The notes under the pieces are model-generated. The model saw nothing but the letters and a program-made list of their open reading frames with translations. It was not told the origin of the DNA and ran no database searches. The position numbers were made by a program, and so were the translations under genes. Positions 26,196 through 35,493 of a stretch of DNA of 64,000 nucleotides are shown in pieces. Source of the DNA: Alteromonas aquimaris (lineage in GTDB: Bacteria; Pseudomonadota; Gammaproteobacteria; Enterobacterales; Alteromonadaceae); the NCBI RefSeq assembly GCF_026183695.1, contig NZ_JAPFRD010000005.1:210042-274041 (forward strand), read 5' to 3'. The first letter of the stretch is position 1. The number at the start of each line of letters is the position of its first letter.

Positions 26196-27997
26196 CCTAC
26201 CTTAATGAAAAACAAATTGTCGGCCAGTTACTGAATGCGTACAACACTGGCCAGGTTGCTAGCGTAGTCAATTATGTCAGTGTGAACAGGCAACTGCTAA
26301 AACTTAACCCGGTTATTATTCATATTTTTGCGCAATCGCTAAGAAGGCAGGGCGACAACGCTCAGGCTGAGAAAGTATTAAACCAGGGACTTAAGAAATT
26401 TAAAAATAATCCTGACCTATTAAATTCACTGGGTAATTTATATTTAAGCATGGCAAAGCCGACTGCCGCCATTAATGTCTTTAAAAAAGCATTGCAGGCA
26501 GGTTCGCCGAGCCCAGATATAATGTTTAATCTTTCTCGAGCTTATAACCAGGCTTCCCGCTTCGAAGAAGCGATACGACAATGTAAGCACCTTCTCACGG
26601 TAAAACCCGATTATTCAAGTGCCAAGATAGTATTAGCAGAAAGTTATGTTCAACTAGGTGATAGAACTACAGCCAAACGTCTGTTGCAAGACATCACTAT
26701 GGTTGAGCCAGGAAATATTAAGGCGTTAAACAATCTGGCAAATTTGTTCAGAGAAGAAGGTAAGTACTCGCAGGCAATCAGTTATTTTCGCACTGCTATG
26801 ACCCATCAGCCTGATAATGCCCTTATTCTGCGTAATCTAGCTGCATGTTATGTATTAAATGTAGAAAAAGAAGCAGCGCTGGAAATGTATAGAAAGGCAA
26901 TCGGGCTAGCGCCACTAGACTGGCAGCTTCACGAAGAATTGGCACTTTTTCTTTGGGCGGAAAATGCGGATAAACCATTTCAGTATATAGAGTCACAAAT
27001 TGCTAAAACCGATACCCCAATTGATTTTAAATTATCTTACATCCAGTTGTTGTCAAATGCGGACGAATTTCGCCGAGCGCTTGAGTTATGTAACGAGATT
27101 GAAAAGGTAACGTCTTCTCTCCCGGCAGCGTTTTTAGTCGCTAAAGCGCGAATACACCGTGAGCTGCATAATTTCTCGGACGCGCTGCACTATAGTAAGC
27201 TCGCCCTGGCTACGAAAGGAGCGCATACAATTGGTGCAATGAGTGAACATGGCTATGCACTTTTAAGTGTGGGTGAGGCAAAAGCAGCGTTAACTTATTT
27301 TCAAACATTGCATCGCTTAGAGCCTGCCAATCAAGGTTGGTGGACAATGATTTCAACGTGCTGGAAAATGCTTGAAAACCGTAATGACTACTTGTGGTTG
27401 TGTGACTATACGAACTTGATACATGTTAAGGAATTGTTCCAGGATCCCATTGAGAACGTTCAGTTTAATAATCAGCTTTCTACTGTTTTGAAGGACTTGC
27501 ACCACAATAGCAATCCCCCTATTGGGCAATCACTGCAAAATGGAACGCAAACATATGAAGACCTGTTGGAAAGTGAGCTACCCATATTACAACAGCTAAA
27601 GGTCCGTCTTATTGAAGAAGCTAAAAACTTTATCAGGCAATCTACCAAAGATAAAAAACATCCCTTTTTAGGAAGGTTACCAAATAATATCTCGGTTAAG
27701 GGATCGTGGTCTGTTCACCTGCACACGGCCGGTTTTCATAAATCTCACTTTCATCCACAGGGGTGGTTAAGTGGCGTTTACTATGTAGATTTACCCGATG
27801 AAATAGAAGAGGCCGGACAGGGATGGATAGTGTTTGGTCGCGCCGAAGTTGCTGGTCAACATTTTGAAGCAGACGTGGCAGTGAAGCCTCAGGTGGGTTC
27901 AGTGGTCTTTTTCCCTGCCTATATGTGGCACGGAACCAATCCCTTTTCCAGTCAGAAAGGGCGATTAACGGTGGCTTTCGATATCGTGCCTGACTAA
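26192..27997 (+). CDS. TPR protein fused to a 2OG-Fe(II) oxygenase domain
   Basis: 601 residues. The first 390 or so are tandem TPR helices; consensus repeats such as PDLLNSLGNLYLSMAKPTAAINVFKKAL are clear. The last 110 residues are a 2-oxoglutarate/Fe(II) oxygenase of the family often called 2OG-FeII_Oxy_5: HKSHFHPQGWLSGVYYVDLP (iron histidine), YMWHGTNPF (second histidine) and RLTVAFDIV (2-oxoglutarate Arg). The TPR part likely holds a protein or peptide partner that the oxygenase modifies. Translationally coupled to the preceding hydroxylase (ATGA overlap), so the two probably act on the same target. Confidence 0.87.
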   Translation: MTYLNEKQIVGQLLNAYNTGQVASVVNYVSVNRQLLKLNPVIIHIFAQSLRRQGDNAQAEKVLNQGLKKFKNNPDLLNSLGNLYLSMAKPTAAINVFKKALQAGSPSPDIMFNLSRAYNQASRFEEAIRQCKHLLTVKPDYSSAKIVLAESYVQLGDRTTAKRLLQDITMVEPGNIKALNNLANLFREEGKYSQAISYFRTAMTHQPDNALILRNLAACYVLNVEKEAALEMYRKAIGLAPLDWQLHEELALFLWAENADKPFQYIESQIAKTDTPIDFKLSYIQLLSNADEFRRALELCNEIEKVTSSLPAAFLVAKARIHRELHNFSDALHYSKLALATKGAHTIGAMSEHGYALLSVGEAKAALTYFQTLHRLEPANQGWWTMISTCWKMLENRNDYLWLCDYTNLIHVKELFQDPIENVQFNNQLSTVLKDLHHNSNPPIGQSLQNGTQTYEDLLESELPILQQLKVRLIEEAKNFIRQSTKDKKHPFLGRLPNNISVKGSWSVHLHTAGFHKSHFHPQGWLSGVYYVDLPDEIEEAGQGWIVFGRAEVAGQHFEADVAVKPQVGSVVFFPAYMWHGTNPFSSQKGRLTVAFDIVPD

Positions 27998-28250
27998 GTC
28001 AACATCACAGGAAGGGTTTATCGACGCTGTGCATCATTTTTTCAACACACCTAACTTGATATGACGACATTTCAAAATGGATAGCAGACGTGATGAGTTC
28101 TCCTATAGGGACACGGTTCTTTCCAATAGATAAACATGACGCTAATTTGCTCTACGCTGCGACAGAACTTTTTAATTTAATATCACTATCTTAGATTTGA
28201 TTATTACTGGCGAATTAGCACAATCCAAAGATGCCCTTTCAATAAGCTGT

Positions 28251-28811
28251 TTAATTTACCTTTTCAAGTTTAAACGCAAGCGTATAGCGAGGGGCATAAC
28301 AAATTCTATTGGGCGGCCTTCCTACGTGTTTGATAGCGCCATGAAACATGGTCATTCGTCCAGGTTTTGGTGTACAGGCAAACATACAGTCGTCTTGGTT
28401 GTTAAAAAACAGTGTTTCACCGCCCCACTCAATGTCCCACTGCGGCATCATGTAAATCAAGACAGTCAACTCATCAGCATCTGGCATACAATCAGTATGC
28501 GTAAACAGCATGTCACCATAGGCTGCGTGATTTATATATCCTCTGTAAGCACGCCATTCCCCGCCTAGCAACGCGTTAGCTAGCGAGAGCGCTTTTTGAT
28601 ACACCGGCAGGTTTTGAATTTGTTGTTCGGAAAGATTGACCACCCAATGCTTGAAATTGCTGGTATCGGGGCGTGCAATCTCAATCCGCTTAAATGCACT
28701 GATTTCAAGGCCTTTGTATATATTGTTGAGTTCCTGGGGAGAGCACAGACCATCAAAAACCCAGAGAGGTTTTTCCTCGATTATTACTGAGTGAGAAGGA
28801 GTTATCTTCAT
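28251..28811 (-). CDS. 2OG-Fe(II) oxygenase (prolyl-hydroxylase-like)
   Basis: A 186-residue stand-alone oxygenase with the complete facial triad: His and Asp in FTHTDCMPD, the distal His in FHGAIKHVGRPP, and the 2-oxoglutarate-binding Arg in RYTLAFKL. The WGGETLFF element between them is typical of SM-20/prolyl-4-hydroxylase-like enzymes. It is on the opposite strand to its two oxygenase neighbours and ends 253 bases after the TPR-oxygenase gene. The substrate is unknown; similar small enzymes hydroxylate free amino acids or peptides. Confidence 0.85.
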   Translation of the reverse strand: MKITPSHSVIIEEKPLWVFDGLCSPQELNNIYKGLEISAFKRIEIARPDTSNFKHWVVNLSEQQIQNLPVYQKALSLANALLGGEWRAYRGYINHAAYGDMLFTHTDCMPDADELTVLIYMMPQWDIEWGGETLFFNNQDDCMFACTPKPGRMTMFHGAIKHVGRPPNRICYAPRYTLAFKLEKVN

Positions 28812-29271
28812 ATACTGCTTATTTTATACTTATTATGTAATGACATTTCATTGTAAGCAAAATATGCACAGGAGAACAACTTTCTACTCCTAATATATCG
28901 GTATTCTATGCGTTGCTAACCGTTTAGTATCTGAAGAATATCGCAAATTAATTCAAAACGCTGAGATTTGGACTATTTTGTATGAGTAGGCAACTTAAAC
29001 TGCCGTGTTTTAATGGTTCGGATCTTACTCTTTTCCGATACTAAACCAAGTGAAGGAATGTTTTCGTATCATTAACGACTAAACTATGAGCAAAAGGGAG
29101 TAGGAAGATGGAGTTACTTGACTCATCCTAATATTCCATGGGACTATTGGCAGTTCGTAATAATTGTGAAAACTTTTAATCAGTTATTACATTTGTCTTA
29201 AAATTAAAAAATTTATAAGCCCCTTGCTTGATTTTAAAGCGAGGATTCAAAAAAGTAATTGGTTGGGAACT
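28812..29271. other. Upstream region of the TonB2-type operon
   Basis: 460 bases between the divergent oxygenase gene and the DUF3450 gene. It is A+T-rich, especially at 29160-29220, and probably holds promoters for both. I could not find a convincing Fur box or any hairpin, and no coding frame is supported. Confidence 0.4.
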
Positions 29272-30045
29272 ATGTCCAAGATGAGCAAGAGAACCATTAT
29301 TGCTTCAACCGTTATTGGTGCATTTGCACTAACGGCTAGCGCAGCAGTCTCTGCTAATAGCCTAGATGCTATTCAAAACGAAGAAGCCAAGATTCATGCC
29401 GCAGCAGCGAAATCTCAAGAGAAAATAAACACGTATTTCGAGCAGTCTCAGGAATTACTGATTGAGTATCGTACTACTGTAGATCAAACTGAAAACCTTA
29501 AAGTGTATAACGATTACATTGCGAGTCTAGTAGAAGATCAACAACGTAGTATTGATTCTTTGCAGCGTCAGATTGACAGCATTGAAGATACTAAACAGGG
29601 TATCGTCCCGTTAATGTTTAGAATGATTGAAAGCTTGGAAAAGTTTATCAATTTAGACGTCCCTATTCATTTAGATGAGCGTAAAGAGCGTATTGAGCGC
29701 TTGCGCGATCTGATGGCAAACTCTAACGTTACTATCTCTGAGCAATTCCGTCAGGTGATCGAGGCGTATCTGGTTGAAGTTGAGTACGGTACTAAAATCG
29801 ATTCTTATCAAGGCACCATTGAAAATAATGGCACCCAGATTACGGTGGATTTCTTCAATTTAGGAAGAACCGCCTTGCTGGCCTTATCCCTGGATCAGAA
29901 CCATGCCTTCGTTTGGAATAACGAAAAGCGTGCATGGGAAGAACTTGGTGATGAGTACCTTTCCTCTGTTGTTGATGCAGTTAAGATGGCTAATGGTGTC
30001 GTTCCTGCAGATTTAATTAAATTACCAATTCAGGCAGCGGAGTAA
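29272..30045 (+). CDS. DUF3450 periplasmic coiled-coil protein of the TonB2-type system
   Basis: 257 residues from the ATG at 29272 (behind TTGGGAAC; the frame is open from a TTG at 29224). A Sec signal peptide ends near SAAVSA. A long coiled coil follows (about 35-130), then a compact C-terminal part with the family stretch ITVDFFNLGRTALLALSLD. DUF3450 proteins sit at the head of TtpC-ExbB-ExbD-TonB operons in Vibrio, Shewanella and Alteromonas, and probably help the motor span or contact the cell wall. Their exact role is unproven. Confidence 0.88.
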   Translation: MSKMSKRTIIASTVIGAFALTASAAVSANSLDAIQNEEAKIHAAAAKSQEKINTYFEQSQELLIEYRTTVDQTENLKVYNDYIASLVEDQQRSIDSLQRQIDSIEDTKQGIVPLMFRMIESLEKFINLDVPIHLDERKERIERLRDLMANSNVTISEQFRQVIEAYLVEVEYGTKIDSYQGTIENNGTQITVDFFNLGRTALLALSLDQNHAFVWNNEKRAWEELGDEYLSSVVDAVKMANGVVPADLIKLPIQAAE

Positions 30046-30051
30046 TTGTTA

Positions 30052-31410
30052 ATGAAAATTATGTTTAAATCTTTAATAACCGCTGCATCTTTGGCGGTAT
30101 TGTCCTCTGGAGCCTATGCTCAAGACGCAGTAAGTCTTAAAAGCCTGCTTGAGCAAGTAAAGCAGAACCGGGTTTCAGAAGCACGTATCAATGAACAACG
30201 CGAAGCCGAGTTCAGATCTGAAAGAGCCGATAAACAAGCTTTATTGAAAAAAGCCCAAGCGGATCTTAAAGCTGAACAGGGTCGTGGTGATCGTTTACAG
30301 AAGCAATTTGCTGATAACGATATCAAGCTGAACGAAAAAGCAGCTGAGCTTGATCAGGCAACTGGTCAGCTAGGTGAGATGTTTGGTGTGGTAAGGCAAG
30401 CAGCTTCTGAAGCTAACGGTCGTATTTCTACCTCAATCGTAAGTGCTCAATTCCCAGGGCGTTCTGAATTCCTTGCAGAGATGTCTGAAGAATCTAAAGG
30501 CCTTCCTAACATTAAAGAGCTGGAAGACTTGTGGTTCTCACTACAAACAGAAATGACTGAAGGTGGTCAGGTTGTTCGTTTCTCTACTGAAGTGGTTAAC
30601 CTTGATGGCGGTTCTTCTGAGCAGGAAATCGTCCGTGTTGGTACCTTCAACCTGGTAGGTACAGACGGCTACCTGACTTACGATACTGAAAACAACGTTG
30701 TACAGCCTCTTGGTCGTCAACCAGATAATTATTTAGTCGATTCTGCACAAGAGTTACTAGAAGCTAAATCAGGTTTCGTGCCTTTCTATGCTGACCCTTC
30801 GCAAGGTGCAATTCTTGGATTACTTAAGCAAAAAGCGACGTGGGAAGAGCGTTATCATGCCGGTGGTGTAGTGGGTTATACCATTACGGTTATGCTGGTA
30901 ATTGGTTTGCTAATTGGTATTTACAAGCTTGTTACCCTATCTATCGCAAGCAGCAAAATAAACTCTCAGTTGAAAAACCCTGGTAATCCTTCAAGTGGCA
31001 ACCCATTAGGCCGCATCTTGAAAGTGTATCATGAGAATAAAGGCGCTGACGCTGAGAACCTTGAACTTAAATTGGATGAAGCTATTCTGCGTGAACTTCC
31101 GTCAATTGAGAGCGGGATCAACGTTATTAAGATTTTCGCCGCAATTGCACCACTGTTGGGTCTACTAGGTACGGTATTGGGTATGATTGCTACGTTCCAA
31201 ACCATTACACTGTTTGGTACAGGCGACCCACGTATGATGGCTGGTAGCATTTCAATGGCACTTGTGACAACAGCTCAGGGTATTATCGCAGCATTGCCGC
31301 TGATTCTTACTCACAGCATCGTTGCTTCACGTAGCAAGTCTATTGTCCACATTCTTGATGAGCAGACTGCTGGAATCGTAGCTGCTCACTCTGAATCAGA
31401 GAGAGTTTAA
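30052..31410 (+). CDS. TtpC-type MotA/TolQ/ExbB proton channel family protein
   Basis: 452 residues from the ATG at 30052 behind GGAG. A signal peptide (cut near AYA-QD) leads into a periplasmic domain: coiled coil at 20-110, then a globular part to about 270. The C-terminal third is an ExbB/TolQ-like channel: one membrane helix at about 280, a cytoplasmic loop, and two helices holding IAPLLGLLGTVLGMIATFQ and ALVTTAQGIIAALPL. Vibrio TtpC has the same plan and is needed by the TonB2 system for siderophore uptake. Second gene of the operon. Confidence 0.9.
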   Translation: MKIMFKSLITAASLAVLSSGAYAQDAVSLKSLLEQVKQNRVSEARINEQREAEFRSERADKQALLKKAQADLKAEQGRGDRLQKQFADNDIKLNEKAAELDQATGQLGEMFGVVRQAASEANGRISTSIVSAQFPGRSEFLAEMSEESKGLPNIKELEDLWFSLQTEMTEGGQVVRFSTEVVNLDGGSSEQEIVRVGTFNLVGTDGYLTYDTENNVVQPLGRQPDNYLVDSAQELLEAKSGFVPFYADPSQGAILGLLKQKATWEERYHAGGVVGYTITVMLVIGLLIGIYKLVTLSIASSKINSQLKNPGNPSSGNPLGRILKVYHENKGADAENLELKLDEAILRELPSIESGINVIKIFAAIAPLLGLLGTVLGMIATFQTITLFGTGDPRMMAGSISMALVTTAQGIIAALPLILTHSIVASRSKSIVHILDEQTAGIVAAHSESERV

Positions 31411-31411
31411 T

Positions 31412-31936
31412 ATGGTTTACCTGATTGGATTATGGGAATCGGTCAGGGACTTTATCGCAACCGGCGGCGATGTTCTTTACTTCGTCGCGCTAGCGCTCTT
31501 TCTTATGTGGGTACTTATGATTGAGCGCTATTGGTACTTGGTATCGGTTTTCCCTAAGGTTAAAAAAGATATTATCCAAAAATGGGAAAGCCGCACAGAT
31601 ACTAGGTCTTGGTATGCGCATAGAATCCGTGATGCTTGGATATCTCAGGCTTCTGACGGTTTAAACGCCAGAATGCTGATTATCAGAACGTTAATAGCTA
31701 TGTGTCCGCTTATTGGACTATTAGGCACGGTAACGGGAATGATTAGTGTTTTTGAAACGATGGCAACGCAGGGAACCAGTAATGCCAGATTGATGGCGTC
31801 AGGAATCTCAATGGCCACTATTCCAACTATGGCGGGAATGGTAGCAGCGTTGTCAGGACTGTTTATTAGTTCTCGTTTAGAAGCGAAGGTGAAGTTGGCA
31901 CGAGAAGGCTTAGTTGATAGCCTGCCACATCATTAG
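31412..31936 (+). CDS. exbB: ExbB-type proton channel subunit
   Basis: 174-residue inner-membrane protein that with ExbD turns the proton gradient into force on TonB. Three hydrophobic segments are visible: about 18-40, then ALIAMCPLIGLLGTVTGMISVF and ISMATIPTMAGMVAALSGLF, the conserved helices lining the channel. Only 1 base separates it from the ttpC-like gene. Its short length is typical of the TonB2-type ExbB. Confidence 0.92.
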   Translation: MVYLIGLWESVRDFIATGGDVLYFVALALFLMWVLMIERYWYLVSVFPKVKKDIIQKWESRTDTRSWYAHRIRDAWISQASDGLNARMLIIRTLIAMCPLIGLLGTVTGMISVFETMATQGTSNARLMASGISMATIPTMAGMVAALSGLFISSRLEAKVKLAREGLVDSLPHH

Positions 31937-31947
31937 AGAGAGAAATT

Positions 31948-32346
31948 ATGGCTCGTAAAGTCAGAACCGAGGAAGAAGATGCGCAAATAGACATGACACC
32001 CATGTTGGATATCGTGTTTATCATGCTAATTTTCTTTATCGTTACAACCGTATTCGTTAAAGAAGCCGGTATTGAAGTAAACAAGCCAGACGCGAGCCAG
32101 GCGGTACTACATAAGAATGCCAATATTTTCATTGCGATAACTGAAGATGGGAATGTTTGGCTGGATAAGCGTGAAGTATCTCCTGATAGCGTTAGAGCTA
32201 ACATAGAGCGATTGCTTACAGAGCAGCCTACTGACTATGTCATCATTCAGGCAGACGTGAAAGCTAAGCATGGATTGGTCGTAGAGATTATGGACCAGGT
32301 CAAAGCCGCTGGTGTTGATCGCGTTTCTGTTGCAGCAAGGGGTTAA
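31948..32346 (+). CDS. exbD: ExbD-type motor subunit
   Basis: 132 residues: short cytoplasmic start, one membrane helix (MLDIVFIMLIFFIVTTVFV) and a periplasmic domain. The helix contains Asp21, matching the proton-carrying aspartate of ExbD. The preceding DMTPM is the family signature. The ATG is well placed after AGAGAGAAAT. Confidence 0.92.
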   Translation: MARKVRTEEEDAQIDMTPMLDIVFIMLIFFIVTTVFVKEAGIEVNKPDASQAVLHKNANIFIAITEDGNVWLDKREVSPDSVRANIERLLTEQPTDYVIIQADVKAKHGLVVEIMDQVKAAGVDRVSVAARG

Positions 32347-32347
32347 A

Positions 32348-32959
32348 ATGGCAAGATTTATCATTTCTATTTTAATTGGTGCGGCGATAGCTTTCGGTCT
32401 ATTTGTTATTATGGCGAAATTGATTGAAAACTCAGCGCGACCAGCAGACGAGGTTCCGGATGCACCGGTAATCGATATCGTTATGTCTAAGCCTGAGGAA
32501 GATACCCAAACACGGAAAAGGGTTCCGCCACCGCCACCACCTCCGCCTAAGGAGCCACCTAAAATTGAACCTGTTGAACCTGAAGCTGACGAACCGGATG
32601 CTGATGGGTTTAGTATGGCCATGCCGCAAGTAGATACTGGCGGTGTAGGGATCAATATTGGTGCTGTAGGTGCAATGCAAAGCGATGGTGAAGCTACGCC
32701 TGTGGTCAGGATTGACCCGCGTTATCCACCTGAAGCTGCTCGTGATGGCCGTGAGGGTTGGGTTAGATTGTCGTTTACAATCAATGAAGTTGGTGGTGTT
32801 GAAGACATTGAAGTGATTGATGCCGATCCTAAGCGACTCTTTGATAGAGAAGCGAAGAGGGCATTAAGAAAATGGAAGTATCGGCCTAAAATTGTTGATG
32901 GCAAACCCGTTAAGCAACCCGGCATGTTTGTTCAGCTAGATTTCAAACTGGATCAATAA
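32348..32959 (+). CDS. tonB: TonB protein, TonB2 type
   Basis: 203 residues from the ATG at 32348, one base after exbD ends; the frame is also open from a TTG at 32312 inside exbD. The N-terminal membrane helix (1-25) is followed by a short proline-rich spacer with eight consecutive prolines and an acidic P-E-P stretch. The C-terminal TonB domain (about 110-203) includes RYPPEAARDGREGWVRLSF and ALRKWKYRP. The short spacer is usual for TonB2. It would energise TonB-dependent receptors, most simply the large receptor upstream or the thiamine receptor at 40.5 kb. Confidence 0.93.
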   Translation: MARFIISILIGAAIAFGLFVIMAKLIENSARPADEVPDAPVIDIVMSKPEEDTQTRKRVPPPPPPPPKEPPKIEPVEPEADEPDADGFSMAMPQVDTGGVGINIGAVGAMQSDGEATPVVRIDPRYPPEAARDGREGWVRLSFTINEVGGVEDIEVIDADPKRLFDREAKRALRKWKYRPKIVDGKPVKQPGMFVQLDFKLDQ

Positions 32960-32960
32960 C

Positions 32961-34232
32961 ATGATGAAATTAAAGTTAAATAAACCAATTGTGGCATTAA
33001 TGCTTGGTGCATCTAGCATGATGTTTAGTCATGCTGGTTTTGCACAAACGTCTAATGCACCAGTTGTATGCCCTGGCTATCAAAAAGGCAACACTAAATT
33101 AGTCGGTGAGCGAACTGGTAAAAAAGTTCAACGTGCATTTGAAGCCTATAATGAAGATCGTGTCGATGAAGCGTTAGAAATTTTGATGGATATTGATCCG
33201 TCAGATAATTTTGATAAAGCATACGTTAATCGATTTATTGGTAACCTGCTTGCTGCTAAAGAAGGGGAAGGCAACCGTGCTTATAACTATCTTATAAGCT
33301 CAGTCGAACCTAAAGTACTGAATGACCTCGAGCACTCTCAAACTCTGAAACTTATTGGAGATTTGAGTATGCAGGAGCAAAAATATTCGGAAGCAATAAA
33401 GTGGTATAACCAATGGATGGACTTTACGTGTAAAGAAGATCCTGATGTTTATACAAGGCTAGCACAGGCTTTTTATGAGTCTAAGCAGTTAGATAAAATG
33501 ATTGAGCCTGCCGATAAAGCCATTGCACTTTATAAAGAGCCCAATAAAAACCCATATGTACTGAAGTTAACTTCGTACTATGAGCGTAAGATGTATCCTG
33601 AGACGGTTAAGGTTTCTGAGCAGCTTGTTTCTTTATTTCCTGAAGAGCCTAAGTGGTGGACACAGCTTGGTCTGTTCTACATTTTGGTTGAGGATTATAA
33701 AAAATCGCTTGCTACCTTCGAAGTCGCTTACAACAATGGCTGGCTGACAAAAGAAAATCATATTAAGCAAATAGCACAGCTATATGCTTCAAATGGTATT
33801 CCTTATAAGTCTGCTAAAGTGATGGAGAAACATCTTAAGGAAGGGCTTGTAGAAGACAGTGCCAGTAATTTAGCGTCTATAGCTAACGCCTTTCACCAGG
33901 CTAAAAATTACGAAACGGCTGCTAACTACTACGGTCGCGCGGCAACTAAGAGTTCCGATCCTGATCACTATCGCAAGCAAGGTACATTGCTGATTGTAGC
34001 CGAAGAATATAAAAAGGCTATCGGTGCGTTAGAAAGTGCTTTGGAACGTGGGGCAGATGATCCAGGTAAAATTCACTTCTCACTGATGGAAGCGCATTTC
34101 TATCTCGGCAACTACAAACGAGCCTTCGAGTATGCTGAAATGGCTAAAAAAGATAGCTCAGTTAGAAGAAATGCTAGCGCATGGATCCCTTACATCAAAG
34201 AAAAAGCAAAAAATCGTGGTATTACGATCTAA
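32961..34232 (+). CDS. Periplasmic TPR protein of the TonB2-type operon
   Basis: 423 residues with a signal peptide ending in HAGFAQ, then repeated helical hairpins of the TPR type (for example YKKSLATFEVAYNNGW and YETAANYYGRAATKS). It follows tonB by 1 base and is the last gene before the terminator. TPR proteins at this place in TtpC operons are known by position (Vibrio calls one TtpB-like) but not well studied; it may link the motor to the cell wall or to receptors. Confidence 0.88.
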   Translation: MMKLKLNKPIVALMLGASSMMFSHAGFAQTSNAPVVCPGYQKGNTKLVGERTGKKVQRAFEAYNEDRVDEALEILMDIDPSDNFDKAYVNRFIGNLLAAKEGEGNRAYNYLISSVEPKVLNDLEHSQTLKLIGDLSMQEQKYSEAIKWYNQWMDFTCKEDPDVYTRLAQAFYESKQLDKMIEPADKAIALYKEPNKNPYVLKLTSYYERKMYPETVKVSEQLVSLFPEEPKWWTQLGLFYILVEDYKKSLATFEVAYNNGWLTKENHIKQIAQLYASNGIPYKSAKVMEKHLKEGLVEDSASNLASIANAFHQAKNYETAANYYGRAATKSSDPDHYRKQGTLLIVAEEYKKAIGALESALERGADDPGKIHFSLMEAHFYLGNYKRAFEYAEMAKKDSSVRRNASAWIPYIKEKAKNRGITI

Positions 34233-34271
34233 TCGTTGATTGCTTCGGTAAATTTTGTTGAATGTTAATAG

Positions 34272-34305
34272 AAAGGTCTGAATGAAATATTCAGGCCTTT
34301 TTTTT
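34272..34305 (+). terminator. Rho-independent terminator of the TonB2-type operon
   Basis: A 12-bp stem (34272-34283 with 34289-34300, one T-G pair) with a 5-base loop, continuing into a run of T to 34305. It lies 39 bases after the stop codon. Confidence 0.92.
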
Positions 34306-34759
34306 AGCTTCGTTTGCTAACTAGATCGGGAACGATGGCGCTCTTTTTATATCTCTATTCAATACCATTATTCTACACTATCCCTATTGATCAACCTAAT
34401 GGGCTACTTCGCCTTAGTTACAAGTGAGTGTGTTTAAATTACTCGTGGTATGCGCCAGCTGGGAGATGATGGACGGAGTACATCGAATAGGTATAGCAAT
34501 AGAAAAGAGTAATGAAGGAATGATAAAAAAACGAAGCAGAGAGGAAATACTTACATACTATGGACTGAGGTCAACTTGCCTCTTATGGAGTTTTCAAAAT
34601 TATATATTTAATAAATATATTGCAGATTGTAAATACTGTAATAGGTTAATTTGCGTTGAAACCATTGGTACAAAATCCTCAAATTCTATGCACATTTCAA
34701 AGAAAGCAGTTCTATCTTTTTAAACGATGAATCTGAGGATTAGCTCTAGAGAATAGGGC
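34306..34759. other. Intergenic stretch, no gene supported
   Basis: 454 bases. A 99-codon frame with a GTG start (34424-34723) has no ribosome binding site, an odd composition and no family marks, so I do not call it. Nothing else stands out apart from A+T-rich DNA near 34600. Confidence 0.4.
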
Positions 34760-35092
34760 TTACTTTTCGCACCAAATATCAATTGTGCGACTAGTATCAC
34801 CCGAAGGTAGGCCTACCACTGATGTGGTGGAAGCATAGCCGGCCTCATAAGCGACATACTTCGAAAAACCGCGCTCTTTACATTTTTGATCGGCAAAGTC
34901 TGGATAATCCAATTTTTCATTTTTGCTGCTATTAAACCATGCACCTTGTTCGACATACTTGGATGAGATGTCAGGTTCTCTTTGCTCTCCATTGGCTAGG
35001 GTAGGGATTGTTCCAGCTGAAGGAGTTGATGCACAACCCCCGAGAATTAATATACCAGTACAAACTGCGAAAAGTACTTTTTTTGAGCTCAT
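34760..35092 (-). CDS. Small lipoprotein of unknown function
   Basis: 110 residues from the ATG at 35092, behind AAGGAAG. The signal ends in lipobox ILGGC (around Cys20). The mature part contains two cysteines (DQKCKERG and DIWCEK) that probably pair. I do not recognise a family. It stands alone between two gene-free stretches. Confidence 0.72.
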   Translation of the reverse strand: MSSKKVLFAVCTGILILGGCASTPSAGTIPTLANGEQREPDISSKYVEQGAWFNSSKNEKLDYPDFADQKCKERGFSKYVAYEAGYASTTSVVGLPSGDTSRTIDIWCEK

Positions 35093-35493
35093 CAAAGCTT
35101 CCTTTTAATTAGTAAAGTATTTTTATTGTTTTATAAGTAATGTGTAGGAAACCACTAAGAGTTCAATAATTTCCAATGCACTTTCGTGGAATAGATAGTA
35201 CTTATTACCTAATGAGGATAATGCGTAATCAAATTTCTACCATTTTCACGGTAGCGAAGCGATTATCAACGGTAAAGATTGAATCTACAAGCCTTGCACT
35301 GCGACAGTTGTTGAACCTGTATAAAATGGATACTTCAAGAGGTGTAAATTGATTGGGACTTATTACACCGTTATCCCTCTATCTCTGCTTTAGTTTTTAT
35401 TCATGTTTCCCCTGTTGGGAAGGGGTAACACACTGAGTTGTTAAATAGTTTATGGCTTCTATGAAGCATCATCTCGCAAAAACAAAGAGCTAT
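35093..35493. other. Intergenic stretch with one weak 43-codon frame
   Basis: 401 bases between the lipoprotein gene and the tmcA end. A 43-codon plus-strand frame (35221-35352) follows GAGG but only 3 bases before its ATG, which is too close for good initiation. The product has no recognisable features. No terminator is evident for tmcA. Confidence 0.35.

Noticed and set aside
28812..29271. Fur box upstream of the TonB2-type operon
   Set aside because: I looked for a GATAATGATAATCATTATC-like match because such operons are often iron-regulated, but found none that was convincing.
34424..34723. 99-codon frame with a GTG start
   Set aside because: Composition is not protein-like, no ribosome binding site, no family marks.
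35221..35352. 43-codon frame with an ATG
   Set aside because: Shine-Dalgarno spacing is only 3 bases, and the product has no features.
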